Position numbers and translations under genes: made by a program. From IMG/VR virus record IMGVR_UViG_3300027708_000022, positions 62,001-126,000 of that record: a stretch of 64,000 nt of DNA, one strand, 5' to 3'. Source of the stretch: a virus. The notes beneath the pieces were generated by a model. The model ran no database searches. It saw nothing but the letters and a program-made list of their open reading frames with translations, and had not been told where the DNA came from. Below, piece by piece: positions 36,040 through 43,668 of this stretch (positions are counted from its first letter, which is position 1; each line of letters opens with the position of its first letter).

Positions 36040-36300
36040 CTATGCACGGAAGAAATAGGCTAACACTAGCATACCAACAATGACTAGCACAACCTTACCA
36101 ATAACTAACCATTTCTCAATTGGATCAGGAGTATGGTGACTTTCTATAACTTTATATTCATCTGACATATTACTTCCCTTTAATTGTTTTAATACCTGAT
36201 GGTCAATATACTTGGCTATCTCTTTTGATTTCTCAGTTAATACTCTCTCCGGTCTCATAGGCGGACAGGTATGTACTTTATTACACCGTGGGCATATCAT
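36040..36300 (-). CDS. Zinc-motif plus membrane protein, possible internal start
   Basis: 86 residues. ICPRCNKVHTCPP at the N-terminus is a short zinc knuckle; the C-terminus is one span (LVIGKVVLVIVGMLVLAYFF). An in-frame ATG at 36168 has a strong AAAGGGAAG site, so a 42-residue membrane peptide may also be made. Confidence 0.62.
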   Translation of the reverse strand: MICPRCNKVHTCPPMRPERVLTEKSKEIAKYIDHQVLKQLKGSNMSDEYKVIESHHTPDPIEKWLVIGKVVLVIVGMLVLAYFFRA

Positions 36301-36490
36301 TTATTCCCTCTATCCATGCTCGGATAATCTTACCATCATGTCTAATTACTCTATTCTCTACCCACTCCATATACCCAACTTTAGGGTCATTTGAATTGCT
36401 AGGACGATATTCATGGCATTCTTTACGCTCAACTTTCAATAACTTAGGTCGGCGTAGGGTTTTCTTAATTACTCTGATTGGTCTCATCAT
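36281..36490 (-). CDS. Small basic protein
   Basis: 69 residues, Arg/Lys-rich start (RPIRVIKKTLRRPKLLKVER), GYMEWVENRVIRHDGKIIRA end. Overlaps both neighbours. Confidence 0.62.
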   Translation of the reverse strand: MMRPIRVIKKTLRRPKLLKVERKECHEYRPSNSNDPKVGYMEWVENRVIRHDGKIIRAWIEGINDMPTV

Positions 36491-36806
36491 TTATATTCCT
36501 AATCATTTCTGCATATTCTTTTTTAAGTATACTGGCATAGGCATTGTCTAGCTCATACTTACCATACTTTTGTTCTGATAATACTCTAATAAGTAAATCT
36601 TGCTCTCTTACTCTGGATTCCAATTCTTTCAGTCGGTTCTGAGCGGCCTCAGCCTTTTTGTGTGATTCATAATCTCTTTTAATATATGGGTGTAGTGATA
36701 GCATACTATTGCACAAGGTATTCTGTTCTTTGAAATGGTCACGCTGCTTCTGTAGCTTTAATATCTTTTTCTTCAGTCGGCCTATGGTTACAGATTCTTC
36801 AGTCAT
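36465..36806 (-). CDS. Coiled-coil protein
   Basis: 113 residues, nearly all heptad-patterned helix (IGRLKKKILKLQKQRDHFKE and KELESRVREQDLLIRVLSEQ). Function unknown. Confidence 0.68.
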   Translation of the reverse strand: MTEESVTIGRLKKKILKLQKQRDHFKEQNTLCNSMLSLHPYIKRDYESHKKAEAAQNRLKELESRVREQDLLIRVLSEQKYGKYELDNAYASILKKEYAEMIRNINDETNQSN

Positions 36807-36814
36807 TTCGTCAC

Positions 36815-37057
36815 CTAATCAAGAATGTAAACAGGTATTGCGCCATACTCATCGGAGTCGCACGTTAAAAATCCGTCTAGCACATCACCCTCGCTAGTTG
36901 TGCGCCGACCAATCCACGCAACAGGATTCAACTCTTTCAACTCACGGGCTGCGTCGAGTGCTACAGTGTGGCGTAATTTTGTTAAACCCATAATGCTTGT
37001 GTCGTTTGTATGATGAGCAGACTCAAGAGCATCAATAATCAGATCAAGTTTGTTCAT
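36815..37057 (-). CDS. Small protein, LDLIxAALE paralogue family
   Basis: 80 residues: MNKLDLIIDALESAHHTNDT, ALDAARELKELNPVAWIG. Third paralogue of the family at 29200 and 30052. Ribosome site GGAG. Confidence 0.72.
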   Translation of the reverse strand: MNKLDLIIDALESAHHTNDTSIMGLTKLRHTVALDAARELKELNPVAWIGRRTTSEGDVLDGFLTCDSDEYGAIPVYILD

Positions 37058-37151
37058 TTACTATCTCCACCGGTGGTAATTGTTCTCTCTGACTCTTGAT
37101 ATTGTCCATTATACCTTTCACCTCACCTCTGATTGGGTTATCATGTGGCAT
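37044..37151 (-). CDS. Possible small protein, 35 residues
   Basis: ATG at 37151 without a strong ribosome site. MPHDNPIRGEVKGIMDNIKS, then LPPVEIVNEQ. It would overlap the next gene start. Weakly supported. Confidence 0.35.
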   Translation of the reverse strand: MPHDNPIRGEVKGIMDNIKSQREQLPPVEIVNEQT

Positions 37152-37198
37152 ATAGCAATATATTCTATTCAATAGTCTTAATAGGTTGTTCGGATCCA

Positions 37199-37477
37199 TC
37201 AGTCATTGTCACATATATCTTTTGAATTTTTTGTTCTATTAGCGGCTCTTGCTCTGATTGCATTTGCACAATACCAAGCACCATCTGCGCCGCTAACATC
37301 ATCACCCACAAGCCCTTCTGCCTCGTCCTCGCAAACTCTAGCACAAGCCTCACGCTCATCCTGTCTGATTAACTCAGTAAATCGTGTTAGGTTTAATGTC
37401 CCCGACATGAAACACCCCCAGTCTTCCGACCAAACGCCACCCGCTTGCACCGCTAACTCTTTTAATCGTTCGTTCAT
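37199..37477 (-). CDS. Small protein with EREACA motif
   Basis: 92 residues: MNERLKELAVQAGGVWSED, then FTELIRQDEREACARVCEDE and CANAIRARA. Paralogue of the 30533 gene and a typical betaproteobacterial phage protein. Confidence 0.75.
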   Translation of the reverse strand: MNERLKELAVQAGGVWSEDWGCFMSGTLNLTRFTELIRQDEREACARVCEDEAEGLVGDDVSGADGAWYCANAIRARAANRTKNSKDICDND

Positions 37478-37683
37478 TTTTTATCTCTCAATTTACCAAT
37501 AAACCCTAGATTCTTACCGCATTGACGGCATATCGCATCACAGGCCTGTGTCTCATTATACCCACCGTCATGCTTACACCTTGATTCTTTGTACCATTGT
37601 ATAACACTAATGATTGTAATTGTGGCAATAGCTAATACTATTGCCAACACAGTCAATATATCACCAATTGTATAGATAAACAT
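37474..37683 (-). CDS. Membrane-anchored zinc-motif protein
   Basis: 69 residues: one span (ILTVLAIVLAIATITIISVI) then CKHDGGYNETQACDAICRQC and GKNLGFIG, a recurrent small phage protein. Function unknown. Confidence 0.75.
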   Translation of the reverse strand: MFIYTIGDILTVLAIVLAIATITIISVIQWYKESRCKHDGGYNETQACDAICRQCGKNLGFIGKLRDKK

Positions 37684-37859
37684 TAGTATATACTCCCCTC
37701 TTGATTAGGTTCATTACTATTGGTACACTCAAGCTTATGGTCGGTGGCCTTTGGGCATCGTTTGTTCCCGCAGGTCGGACAGAGGCGCATACGCATAGTG
37801 AATGGTTTAAATGCAGTTAATGGTGTGCAAGTATGGCACCAACATTCAAGTTGTTTCAT
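37683..37859 (-). CDS. Small zinc protein (CPTCGNKRCPKATDH family), 58 residues
   Basis: ATG at 37859 with GGAG upstream. The sequence MRLCPTCGNKRCPKATDHKL followed by ECTNSNEPNQEGSIY is a signature of small proteins in Burkholderia and related phages. Four to six Cys likely bind zinc. Useful host clue. Confidence 0.8.
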   Translation of the reverse strand: MKQLECWCHTCTPLTAFKPFTMRMRLCPTCGNKRCPKATDHKLECTNSNEPNQEGSIY

Positions 37860-38119
37860 AATAAATCTCCAACGATGTTACTATATTTTTTAAGTTTCTC
37901 TAGTTTACGGGACATGGCCAGTTCTATGCCTGTCTCAGATATAAACCCTTGTTGCTCCAATAATACCACAATGCATAGCATATCACCAATCTCCTGTTCA
38001 AGGTCTAATCGGTTATTACCATTATCACCAAACCTACGGTATTTGGATACTGCCTGAATTACCTCGGCACATTCTTCCTGCAATATACCGAGGGTCTCCA
38101 TTAATTTGTTATCACTCAT
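37856..38119 (-). CDS. MazG-like nucleotide pyrophosphohydrolase
   Basis: 87 residues. EECAEVIQAVSKYRRFG and LEQEIGDMLCIVVLLEQQGF carry the EExxE...ExxD helices of the MazG/all-alpha NTP-PPase fold. It may hydrolyse (p)ppGpp-related or noncanonical nucleotides. Confidence 0.82.
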   Translation of the reverse strand: MSDNKLMETLGILQEECAEVIQAVSKYRRFGDNGNNRLDLEQEIGDMLCIVVLLEQQGFISETGIELAMSRKLEKLKKYSNIVGDLL

Positions 38120-38277
38120 TTAATATTACACACAGCCCGAATCTCTGATGCATCAAAACCTGCCATCATACCGGCAACGGTGCATTTATATTGAGTTTGA
38201 GTATGATACGCCGCAACACCAATCATCATAGCAATAAATAATAGGCCTGTGATACAGGCTAAAATTCCTTCTTTCAT
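38116..38277 (-). CDS. Small membrane protein, 53 residues
   Basis: ATG at 38277 with GGAG upstream, ATGA overlap with the next gene. One span ILACITGLLFIAMMIGVAAY then a periplasmic or cytosolic tail with two Cys. Confidence 0.65.
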   Translation of the reverse strand: MKEGILACITGLLFIAMMIGVAAYHTQTQYKCTVAGMMAGFDASEIRAVCNIK

Positions 38278-38666
38278 TTTACTTCTCCATTGTTAATATC
38301 ATTTTTTAAATCGTAAATCTGCCATGCACCAGCATTTTTAAGCATTATACTAGTTGGTGCAACACCCATGCCGGCATTTGGATCCATGCCATTACTATTA
38401 AAGGGTGTGGTCGGCATATGAGGCGGTAATGTCTGTGAAGCTGACGCTTTGTGTACCTTACTTTTGTGTTTGATTATCTGTATCAATTCATTGATTTGGT
38501 TGAGGTCAGGTCTATCTTTATATGACCCGAGATAGAACCCTTCAATATTTTCCACCCCACGCAATTGTATGGGATCACTCACATAAACATATTCATTCGG
38601 GTTGTATCCCATCTTATCAATATGGTGGTTATATTCATGCCGATTACCAGCAACAACGAATTTCAT
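38274..38666 (-). CDS. Conserved phage protein
   Basis: 130 residues. MKFVVAGNRHEYNHHIDKMG and ENIEGFYLGSYKDRPDLNQI form a Rossmann-like half shared by several phage proteins. Pro/Met-rich linker after. Function unknown. Confidence 0.72.
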   Translation of the reverse strand: MKFVVAGNRHEYNHHIDKMGYNPNEYVYVSDPIQLRGVENIEGFYLGSYKDRPDLNQINELIQIIKHKSKVHKASASQTLPPHMPTTPFNSNGMDPNAGMGVAPTSIMLKNAGAWQIYDLKNDINNGEVK

Positions 38667-38929
38667 TCTTTATCCTCTATGCATTTCATATATTCCCGCT
38701 GCTCAAATTTCTGCTCTTGCATGGTCTTTTCACCCCAAGCCTTGCGAGGGTTCATGCAAGCAATACAATTTTTATTACCACAACCAAACATAGAACGCTT
38801 TGCATACTTGTGTGGATTGTCTACCACATTATCATAACCATAGGCCTTGGCTATCTTTACCTTTCTTACCACTTTCTTGGACTTTTGCTGTAAACGCTCT
38901 GAATGCTTGAGTTTATCATCTGTACTCAT
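38663..38929 (-). CDS. Hypothetical basic Cys-containing protein
   Basis: 88 residues, Lys-rich, with FGCGNKNCIACMNPRKAWGE as possible zinc site. No family recognised, though similar small proteins occur in phages. Confidence 0.68.
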   Translation of the reverse strand: MSTDDKLKHSERLQQKSKKVVRKVKIAKAYGYDNVVDNPHKYAKRSMFGCGNKNCIACMNPRKAWGEKTMQEQKFEQREYMKCIEDKE

Positions 38930-39108
38930 TTCTTAATCAATCTCTCTATCATTCTTTGTGTTTTACTAACCAATTGGCCACCATGTAATTGGTAGGCTAA
39001 TATTTCAATTAAATCAACTGAATTAATTTCACCATCATAATCATCATCAAACCATTTTTGAATCTTGTATAAACCATTTTCTTGTGTAATTTTGTATCTA
39101 ACATTCAT
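38926..39108 (-). CDS. Small hypothetical protein
   Basis: 60 residues, YKIQKWFDDDYDGEINSVDL then a basic end. Possible EF-hand-like acidic loop. No family recognised. Confidence 0.6.
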   Translation of the reverse strand: MNVRYKITQENGLYKIQKWFDDDYDGEINSVDLIEILAYQLHGGQLVSKTQRMIERLIKK

Positions 39109-39722
39109 GATTTTAGCTCCGTAAGTTCACCTGTGTTACCAATATCACCACGAATAAAGGTATTGAAGGCAAGGCTAGTTCTAAGGTTTTTGCCTTCTTT
39201 TTGTTCAACCATATGCTGCAGCTCAGATGGAAACATAACAAGGGCACCTGTACCGACAGGGAACCACCATGATTCTGAATTGTATAGATTCCATGTGGCT
39301 ATATCAGGTTTGATTCTTTTGTATGCATCGGAACTATAGAACATGATCTTGTCTTTGTCCTTATTAGAATCAAGGTACAATACACCTGAGACCAGACTAT
39401 TTGGGTGTGCATGGCGATGGTGGTATTCACCAGGTTTTGTGTAATTGATCCATGATTGTGTGATATATGGTTTAACCTTATCTTTCACACACATAATATT
39501 GGTATAATATTCGGTAACATATTCATCCAATACCTTTTTGATATTAGCCATCACAGGTTGATTCAAAATGTAAGTATCAACTGTGTTAACATTACCATTA
39601 TTCTTTACAGTCTTGGATTGTTGTTGTTTAAAGAACGCCAGTTCTTCTTTAGTGTATGCTCGACCCATTTCACCAAACATAACAGGTGTCGGGAATAGGC
39701 CATGTACGATTGGTGTAATCAT
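39105..39722 (-). CDS. Putative 2OG-Fe(II) oxygenase
   Basis: 205 residues. HHRHAHPNSLVSGVLYLD gives the first metal His region and the strand after it, MFPSELQHMVEQKEGKNLRT gives the distal His and the Arg that would bind 2-oxoglutarate. This pattern is found in phage oxygenases of unknown substrate. A second oxygenase is at 59361-60140. Confidence 0.8.
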   Translation of the reverse strand: MITPIVHGLFPTPVMFGEMGRAYTKEELAFFKQQQSKTVKNNGNVNTVDTYILNQPVMANIKKVLDEYVTEYYTNIMCVKDKVKPYITQSWINYTKPGEYHHRHAHPNSLVSGVLYLDSNKDKDKIMFYSSDAYKRIKPDIATWNLYNSESWWFPVGTGALVMFPSELQHMVEQKEGKNLRTSLAFNTFIRGDIGNTGELTELKS

Positions 39723-40003
39723 ATAAGTTTCTCTAATCTAAGTGTTTTGACTTGATTATCGGGTAGAACAAAGGCTCTTGCTCTGAATGATGCTGTACCT
39801 GAAAGTATATCTTCAGATTTAGTAAACTCAACGAGTTTGAGCTCAATCATAGCTTCAGCTATTTTATGTGCAAGTCTTTGTTTGATTTCATTTTCGGTCA
39901 TGGTTCGACCAATTGTATCATAGTCACGAAGTTCCCATTGGCAAACTAAGGCCTTGCCGATGAGGTCAAACGATTTGATTTCTATTTGAGGGAGGTTGTT
40001 CAT
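39719..40003 (-). CDS. Hypothetical protein
   Basis: 94 residues: a beta strand start (IEIKSFDLIGKALVCQWEL) then amphipathic helices. Overlaps the oxygenase gene. No family recognised. Confidence 0.65.
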   Translation of the reverse strand: MNNLPQIEIKSFDLIGKALVCQWELRDYDTIGRTMTENEIKQRLAHKIAEAMIELKLVEFTKSEDILSGTASFRARAFVLPDNQVKTLRLEKLI

Positions 40004-40036
40004 AATATAGTCCTAATGTCACCAGTATATCATAGT

Positions 40037-40651
40037 CTATAAAAACTTGCGGCAAGGATGAAAGAACATTGCCACAAATTTCTTACCGTCTTTAGATGCA
40101 GCATCTAATTTGTACCCAATGTTGATTACTACCGCACGATCAATTGTATAGAACCATTTCATCTTGTACCACCAACCAATCTGGCCTTTTGAATTGGTTA
40201 CTTTCCAAAAACTAGAGTGACTAGTCTTAGTACCCCATAATTCATTGTTATCTCTTGCAACCAAATATACCATGTCGTTTGAATCATAACCAAGGCTCTG
40301 ACCGAACCCATATGCAGGGTTGCGACACAACCATAATATACGATAGGCATAACGCACCAACCAATTTGTATCATAATCATACCTGCGTAGGAATTTTATT
40401 ACACCACTCTGAAGTTCATAGTCGGCATAGTACATTTCATCAGCAGGTGCATCCGGTGTACTGAACCCTTTGAATATAGGCAATAGAAAGTCTCTCTTGA
40501 GGCCTGGATGTAATGATGGGAAACCTGTAACTTCTGATTCTTCTGCCTTGTATGTAAACAAAGCGATGATAGGTGAAAATACAATTGTCACCAGATCCAA
40601 TAATAATAGTGCAGGCACCTTCAGTACCCATAATAGGATAGATAATAACAT
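40037..40651 (-). CDS. Membrane-anchored phage protein (DUF7338-like)
   Basis: 204 residues. A hydrophobic N-terminus with two spans, then an aromatic-rich soluble domain (YDTNWLVRYAYRILWLCRNP). Homologues occur in phages of Burkholderiales and relatives. Function unknown. Confidence 0.72.
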   Translation of the reverse strand: MLLSILLWVLKVPALLLLDLVTIVFSPIIALFTYKAEESEVTGFPSLHPGLKRDFLLPIFKGFSTPDAPADEMYYADYELQSGVIKFLRRYDYDTNWLVRYAYRILWLCRNPAYGFGQSLGYDSNDMVYLVARDNNELWGTKTSHSSFWKVTNSKGQIGWWYKMKWFYTIDRAVVINIGYKLDAASKDGKKFVAMFFHPCRKFL

Positions 40652-40710
40652 TTTTTATTCCTTTTCTTGGATTATACTATTGTTCCATTACTTATAGTGG
40701 TAATGGTACA

Positions 40711-40733
40711 AACCCACCAGAAAGGTGGGTTTA
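40711..40733. terminator. Bidirectional hairpin terminator
   Basis: AAACCCACC-AGAAA-GGTGGGTTT, 9-bp stem with short T runs in both directions. Confidence 0.65.
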
Positions 40734-40747
40734 TTTGAGACAATTGC

Positions 40748-40966
40748 CTATACTGACAATTCTTCTTGTGGATCTTTTGAGGTCACAAAATTGACATACT
40801 CTACTGCATCATCTTCCTCTGTAAAATACCGAACGATGGTCTGTCCGGTATATAATGAGGTGAACAACAATAAAATATTACAATTTCGATATACGGAAAA
40901 CTTAATAGCCCACCCGTTGCGGGATACAGGGCTAAAACTTTTTGATTTAGCCTTTATTTCCAACAT
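40748..40966 (-). CDS. Hypothetical protein
   Basis: 72 residues from the ATG at 40966, overlapping the phasin-like gene end. MLEIKAKSKSFSPVSRNGWA, then aromatic strands and an acidic end. No family recognised. Confidence 0.55.
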   Translation of the reverse strand: MLEIKAKSKSFSPVSRNGWAIKFSVYRNCNILLLFTSLYTGQTIVRYFTEEDDAVEYVNFVTSKDPQEELSV

Positions 40967-41204
40967 AAGCAAATGACTTGAGTTTTCCGGTTTTGACGAT
41001 TTCTTTTGCATTTTCGCTACATTCTTTAACAATATCTATTACCTTACTGGTGTATGTAGTAAATGTAGAATTTGTAAGTTGGTCAAATGATTTGATGTTG
41101 GACACCTGAAATGCTTCAATAGTATTTAATACTGATTCAGCATATGATTTAATTTTGGCGTCAAATTGACTGACCATTGATTGTGGGTTAAACATATTAA
41201 ACAT
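40947..41204 (-). CDS. Phasin-like helical protein
   Basis: 85 residues: FNPQSMVSQFDAKIKSYAES, then FDQLTNSTFTTYTSKVIDIV. Amphipathic helices resemble phasin-type granule proteins common in polyhydroxyalkanoate-making bacteria. Ribosome site AGGA. Similarity judged by eye. Confidence 0.6.
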   Translation of the reverse strand: MFNMFNPQSMVSQFDAKIKSYAESVLNTIEAFQVSNIKSFDQLTNSTFTTYTSKVIDIVKECSENAKEIVKTGKLKSFAYVGNKG

Positions 41205-41205
41205 A

Positions 41206-41301
41206 TTATTTTCCTGTTTTAGTGTAGTATTCGATTCGTTGCAATCTGGCTTCTACGATTGCTGTAAATAGAACGGTGAAATATTTTGAAATTGTTTGCA
41301 T
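41206..41301 (-). CDS. Small peptide, 31 residues
   Basis: ATG at 41301 with TAGGAAT upstream. MQTISKYFTVLFTAIVEARL then QRIEYYTKTGK. Similar short peptides precede phasin-like genes in Burkholderiales elements, judged from memory. Confidence 0.5.
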   Translation of the reverse strand: MQTISKYFTVLFTAIVEARLQRIEYYTKTGK

Positions 41302-41309
41302 GGCTATTC

Positions 41310-41441
41310 CTAATTAAATTTGGTTTGCGTATAGATTCTCATTAAATTCTCAACTTCTGAAATAGTCTGAGGATTATTCTTTAGAATAAATGCCTCAAAC
41401 TGACACTTTGGTTTTAAATAAGATAAAAGTTTCTTAATCAT
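41310..41441 (-). CDS. Small peptide, 43 residues
   Basis: ATG at 41441 with AAGGACA upstream. YLKPKCQFEAFILKNNPQTI then LMRIYTQTK, resembling DUF3563-type small proteins of betaproteobacteria. Tentative. Confidence 0.55.
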   Translation of the reverse strand: MIKKLLSYLKPKCQFEAFILKNNPQTISEVENLMRIYTQTKFN

Positions 41442-41554
41442 AAATTGTCCTTACTAAGTATTTTAATAGGTATCGTTTGTACTAATACTTTTATTTAGAC
41501 AATATTATACTGCAAACGCACATTTTTTTAGGTATATTTGAAATTAACAACTGT

Positions 41555-41562
41555 TATAAATA
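41555..41562 (+). promoter_or_regulatory. Late promoter TATAAATA, rightward
   Basis: Plus-strand TATAAATA 59 bases before the homing endonuclease start; the only late promoter facing right. Confidence 0.8.
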
Positions 41563-41620
41563 GGTGTAGGTCACCGAGCTGTAACTCGTACCTACTCTAA
41601 CATTGTAAAGGAATGCCAGC

Positions 41621-42247
41621 ATGAATATTTATAAATCGCCAACACAGCGACAAATTGACAATTTCAAACCAACATTTTTATACTTAAAACGCCATAAGGA
41701 TACTAAACTTTATTATTTTGGAAAAACTGCTACATCCGATCCTGTAAAATACAACGGTTCTGGTAAATATTGGAAAAACCATTTGAAAAAATATGGCAAA
41801 AATATTGAAACTGTTTGGTACCAGAAATTTTACGACATACAGAAGTTAATTGGTTTTGCTTCAGCGTTTTCAGAAATTTTTGATATATCAAATTCAGAAT
41901 TGTTTGCAAATTTATGTGAAGAAAATGGTTTAGATGGTGGAGATCCAGGTAAAGCCGCATCAAAAAAAACTAGTCTTGCTCTGAAAGGCAGAAAACAGCC
42001 TCAATCTAGTATAGATAAACGAAAGAAAACCCTTTCAGAGAATCCTATCATTTTTACAGAAAGTCGTAAACAAAAAATATCAAAATCTTTAACTGGTAAA
42101 AAATTATCACAAAAACACATTGAAGCTATGAAACTTGGTTCAAAAACTGAAAAAAGCGTAGAATCTAGGAAACTTAATTTTGACAGAACCGGTAAAATAC
42201 CTTGGAATAAAGGTATTAAAACCGGTAATAAAAACTTAATCTCCTAA
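41621..42247 (+). CDS. Homing endonuclease-like protein with NUMOD motifs
   Basis: 208 residues, facing right against all neighbours. The N-terminus TFLYLKRHKDTKLYYFGKTA then YNGSGKYWKNHLKKYGK is a GIY-YIG-like variant seen in phage homing enzymes. The C-terminus has NUMOD3-type DNA-binding repeats (ISKSLTGKKLSQKHIEAMKL, WNKGIKTGNKN). Its end overlaps the phoH end by 12 bases, and it has its own late promoter. A mobile intruder beside phoH. Confidence 0.82.
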   Translation: MNIYKSPTQRQIDNFKPTFLYLKRHKDTKLYYFGKTATSDPVKYNGSGKYWKNHLKKYGKNIETVWYQKFYDIQKLIGFASAFSEIFDISNSELFANLCEENGLDGGDPGKAASKKTSLALKGRKQPQSSIDKRKKTLSENPIIFTESRKQKISKSLTGKKLSQKHIEAMKLGSKTEKSVESRKLNFDRTGKIPWNKGIKTGNKNLIS

Positions 42248-42979
42248 TTTTTCGCAAGCTATAATCCAAGATTTAACCAATGAAGATCGGCAGATATCTT
42301 CAGGAGTAAAATGAATCCTACTGAATTCAGGCATGGTTTCAGCAACCCTAAGAAAATCACCTAATCCGGAAATATCGTGTTTATTCTTAATTAGATCATT
42401 TTGTTTTGTGTCACCACAGAAAATTATCTTGGATCTGTAACCAACTCTAGTCACAATAGAAGATAACTCGTGGAATGTCATTGATTGACATTCATCAACT
42501 ACTACAATAGCATCATCAAAAGTACAACCTCTAAGAAAACTTGTACTTACAAATTGAATAAAATCCTGTTCACAAAGTCTCTGGTAAGCATCTTTGCGAC
42601 CAAATAGAGTTTCGCAAATTTGGTGATAAGGTTGTTCATATAAACTCATCTTATCTTCGACCGATCCTGGAGTAAATCCCATGTCTCGGCCTTGAACAGC
42701 TGACCGCACAATGATAACCTTTTTGAAAGGATTGGACTTATCCAATACTTCTTCTAAAGCTTTGTATAAAGCAATAAAAGATTTACCCACACCAGCTGAT
42801 CCTGACAACATCATAAAGTAGTCTTGTCTCTTGTATGCATCAAAAAATAGTTTCTGATTCTCAGTCAATGGGTCAAATGTCTTTAGGTCATCTATCCTGA
42901 TCTTCAGTTGTGTACCAGGTCGTGGTGTTGTAGGTTTAGGTTCTACAAAGGTGTCGGTTGTTTGCTGCTTTCTGGCCAT
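42236..42979 (-). CDS. phoH: PhoH-like P-loop ATPase
   Basis: 247 residues from the ATG at 42979 (AGGA upstream). Walker A is LSGSAGVGKSFIALYKALEE and Walker B IVVVDECQSM, then RVGYRSKIIFCGDTKQND, the PhoH core. PhoH proteins are common in marine and T4-like phages; biochemical role (RNA helicase or nuclease-linked ATPase) is unsettled. Confidence 0.93.
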   Translation of the reverse strand: MARKQQTTDTFVEPKPTTPRPGTQLKIRIDDLKTFDPLTENQKLFFDAYKRQDYFMMLSGSAGVGKSFIALYKALEEVLDKSNPFKKVIIVRSAVQGRDMGFTPGSVEDKMSLYEQPYHQICETLFGRKDAYQRLCEQDFIQFVSTSFLRGCTFDDAIVVVDECQSMTFHELSSIVTRVGYRSKIIFCGDTKQNDLIKNKHDISGLGDFLRVAETMPEFSRIHFTPEDICRSSLVKSWIIACEKLGD

Positions 42980-43389
42980 TTTAGTTTTCCTAATACATGG
43001 GTTTTGTGAATCTTGCAAGTTACCCAAGAGTTATAATACTGGTCACTCAATAGGGCGTGCCTGTTAAAAATCTCAAATGTTTCTAAATAATTACATTCGG
43101 ATCTAGTCTTACAAAGGTGTAGTATCTCTCTAGTAAATTTGTCCTCTCCTTCATGTTTAACTTCTGCTTGCAATTCTGTATTGCTTCCCCAATACTCTAG
43201 CCAATCACTGGCCTTCCGTACCTTTTTCTTTTTACCCTTGATTTGACGATAACCAGCCTTAGTGAACAATTTCTTGCCCACATACCGTTTACCTGTTTGA
43301 ATATTGGTGATAAGATACACATAGCCAATGTTATCGGCTATGTGTTCTTCTTTGAATTCTTCTGCTGTATTATGATAAAACCAAGTCAA
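42943..43389 (-). CDS. GIY-YIG domain phage protein, TTG start
   Basis: 148 residues, starting TTG with GAGGA eight bases upstream. GYVYLITNIQTGKRYVGKKL is the GIY-YIG core, then RKASDWLEYWGSN and LETFEIFNRHALLSDQYYNS with the late Glu. Conserved in T4-like cyanophages as a non-mobile protein. Overlaps phoH by 37 bases. Confidence 0.82.
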   Translation of the reverse strand: MTWFYHNTAEEFKEEHIADNIGYVYLITNIQTGKRYVGKKLFTKAGYRQIKGKKKKVRKASDWLEYWGSNTELQAEVKHEGEDKFTREILHLCKTRSECNYLETFEIFNRHALLSDQYYNSWVTCKIHKTHVLGKLKWPESSKQPTPL

Positions 43390-43391
43390 TA

Positions 43392-43538
43392 TTATTCCTC
43401 GTCTTGTTCCAACTCATTCTCTAGTATATATTCTGCACAGAAGGGACAAAACTTTGGATCATCTTCACATAACAACTCATCATAATCAATTGTAAATTTA
43501 GAATCACAATTTGAACAATGGTGCTTTAAACTTTTCAT
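43392..43538 (-). CDS. Small zinc-ribbon protein, 48 residues
   Basis: ATG at 43538 (TAAATG overlap with upstream stop). HHCSNCDSKFTIDYDE and KFCPFCAEYI form two CxxC pairs. Similar small proteins are found next to PhoH in T4-like phages. Confidence 0.75.
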   Translation of the reverse strand: MKSLKHHCSNCDSKFTIDYDELLCEDDPKFCPFCAEYILENELEQDEE

Positions 43539-43652
43539 TTATTTACCAAAATATGATTTAATTTTTGCCTGTGCGGCTACAGCCCAAAATGGTTGCGGAA
43601 AATTCCACCCAACAAAAACACCAACTGCGGACCAAAATAGAATTTCTAGCAT
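43539..43652 (-). CDS. Small membrane protein, 37 residues
   Basis: ATG at 43652 with AAGGAG upstream. MLEILFWSAVGVFVGWNFPQ then a short helix; a recurrent small T4-like phage membrane peptide. Confidence 0.65.
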   Translation of the reverse strand: MLEILFWSAVGVFVGWNFPQPFWAVAAQAKIKSYFGK

Positions 43653-43668
43653 TTAAATCTCCTTGTTA

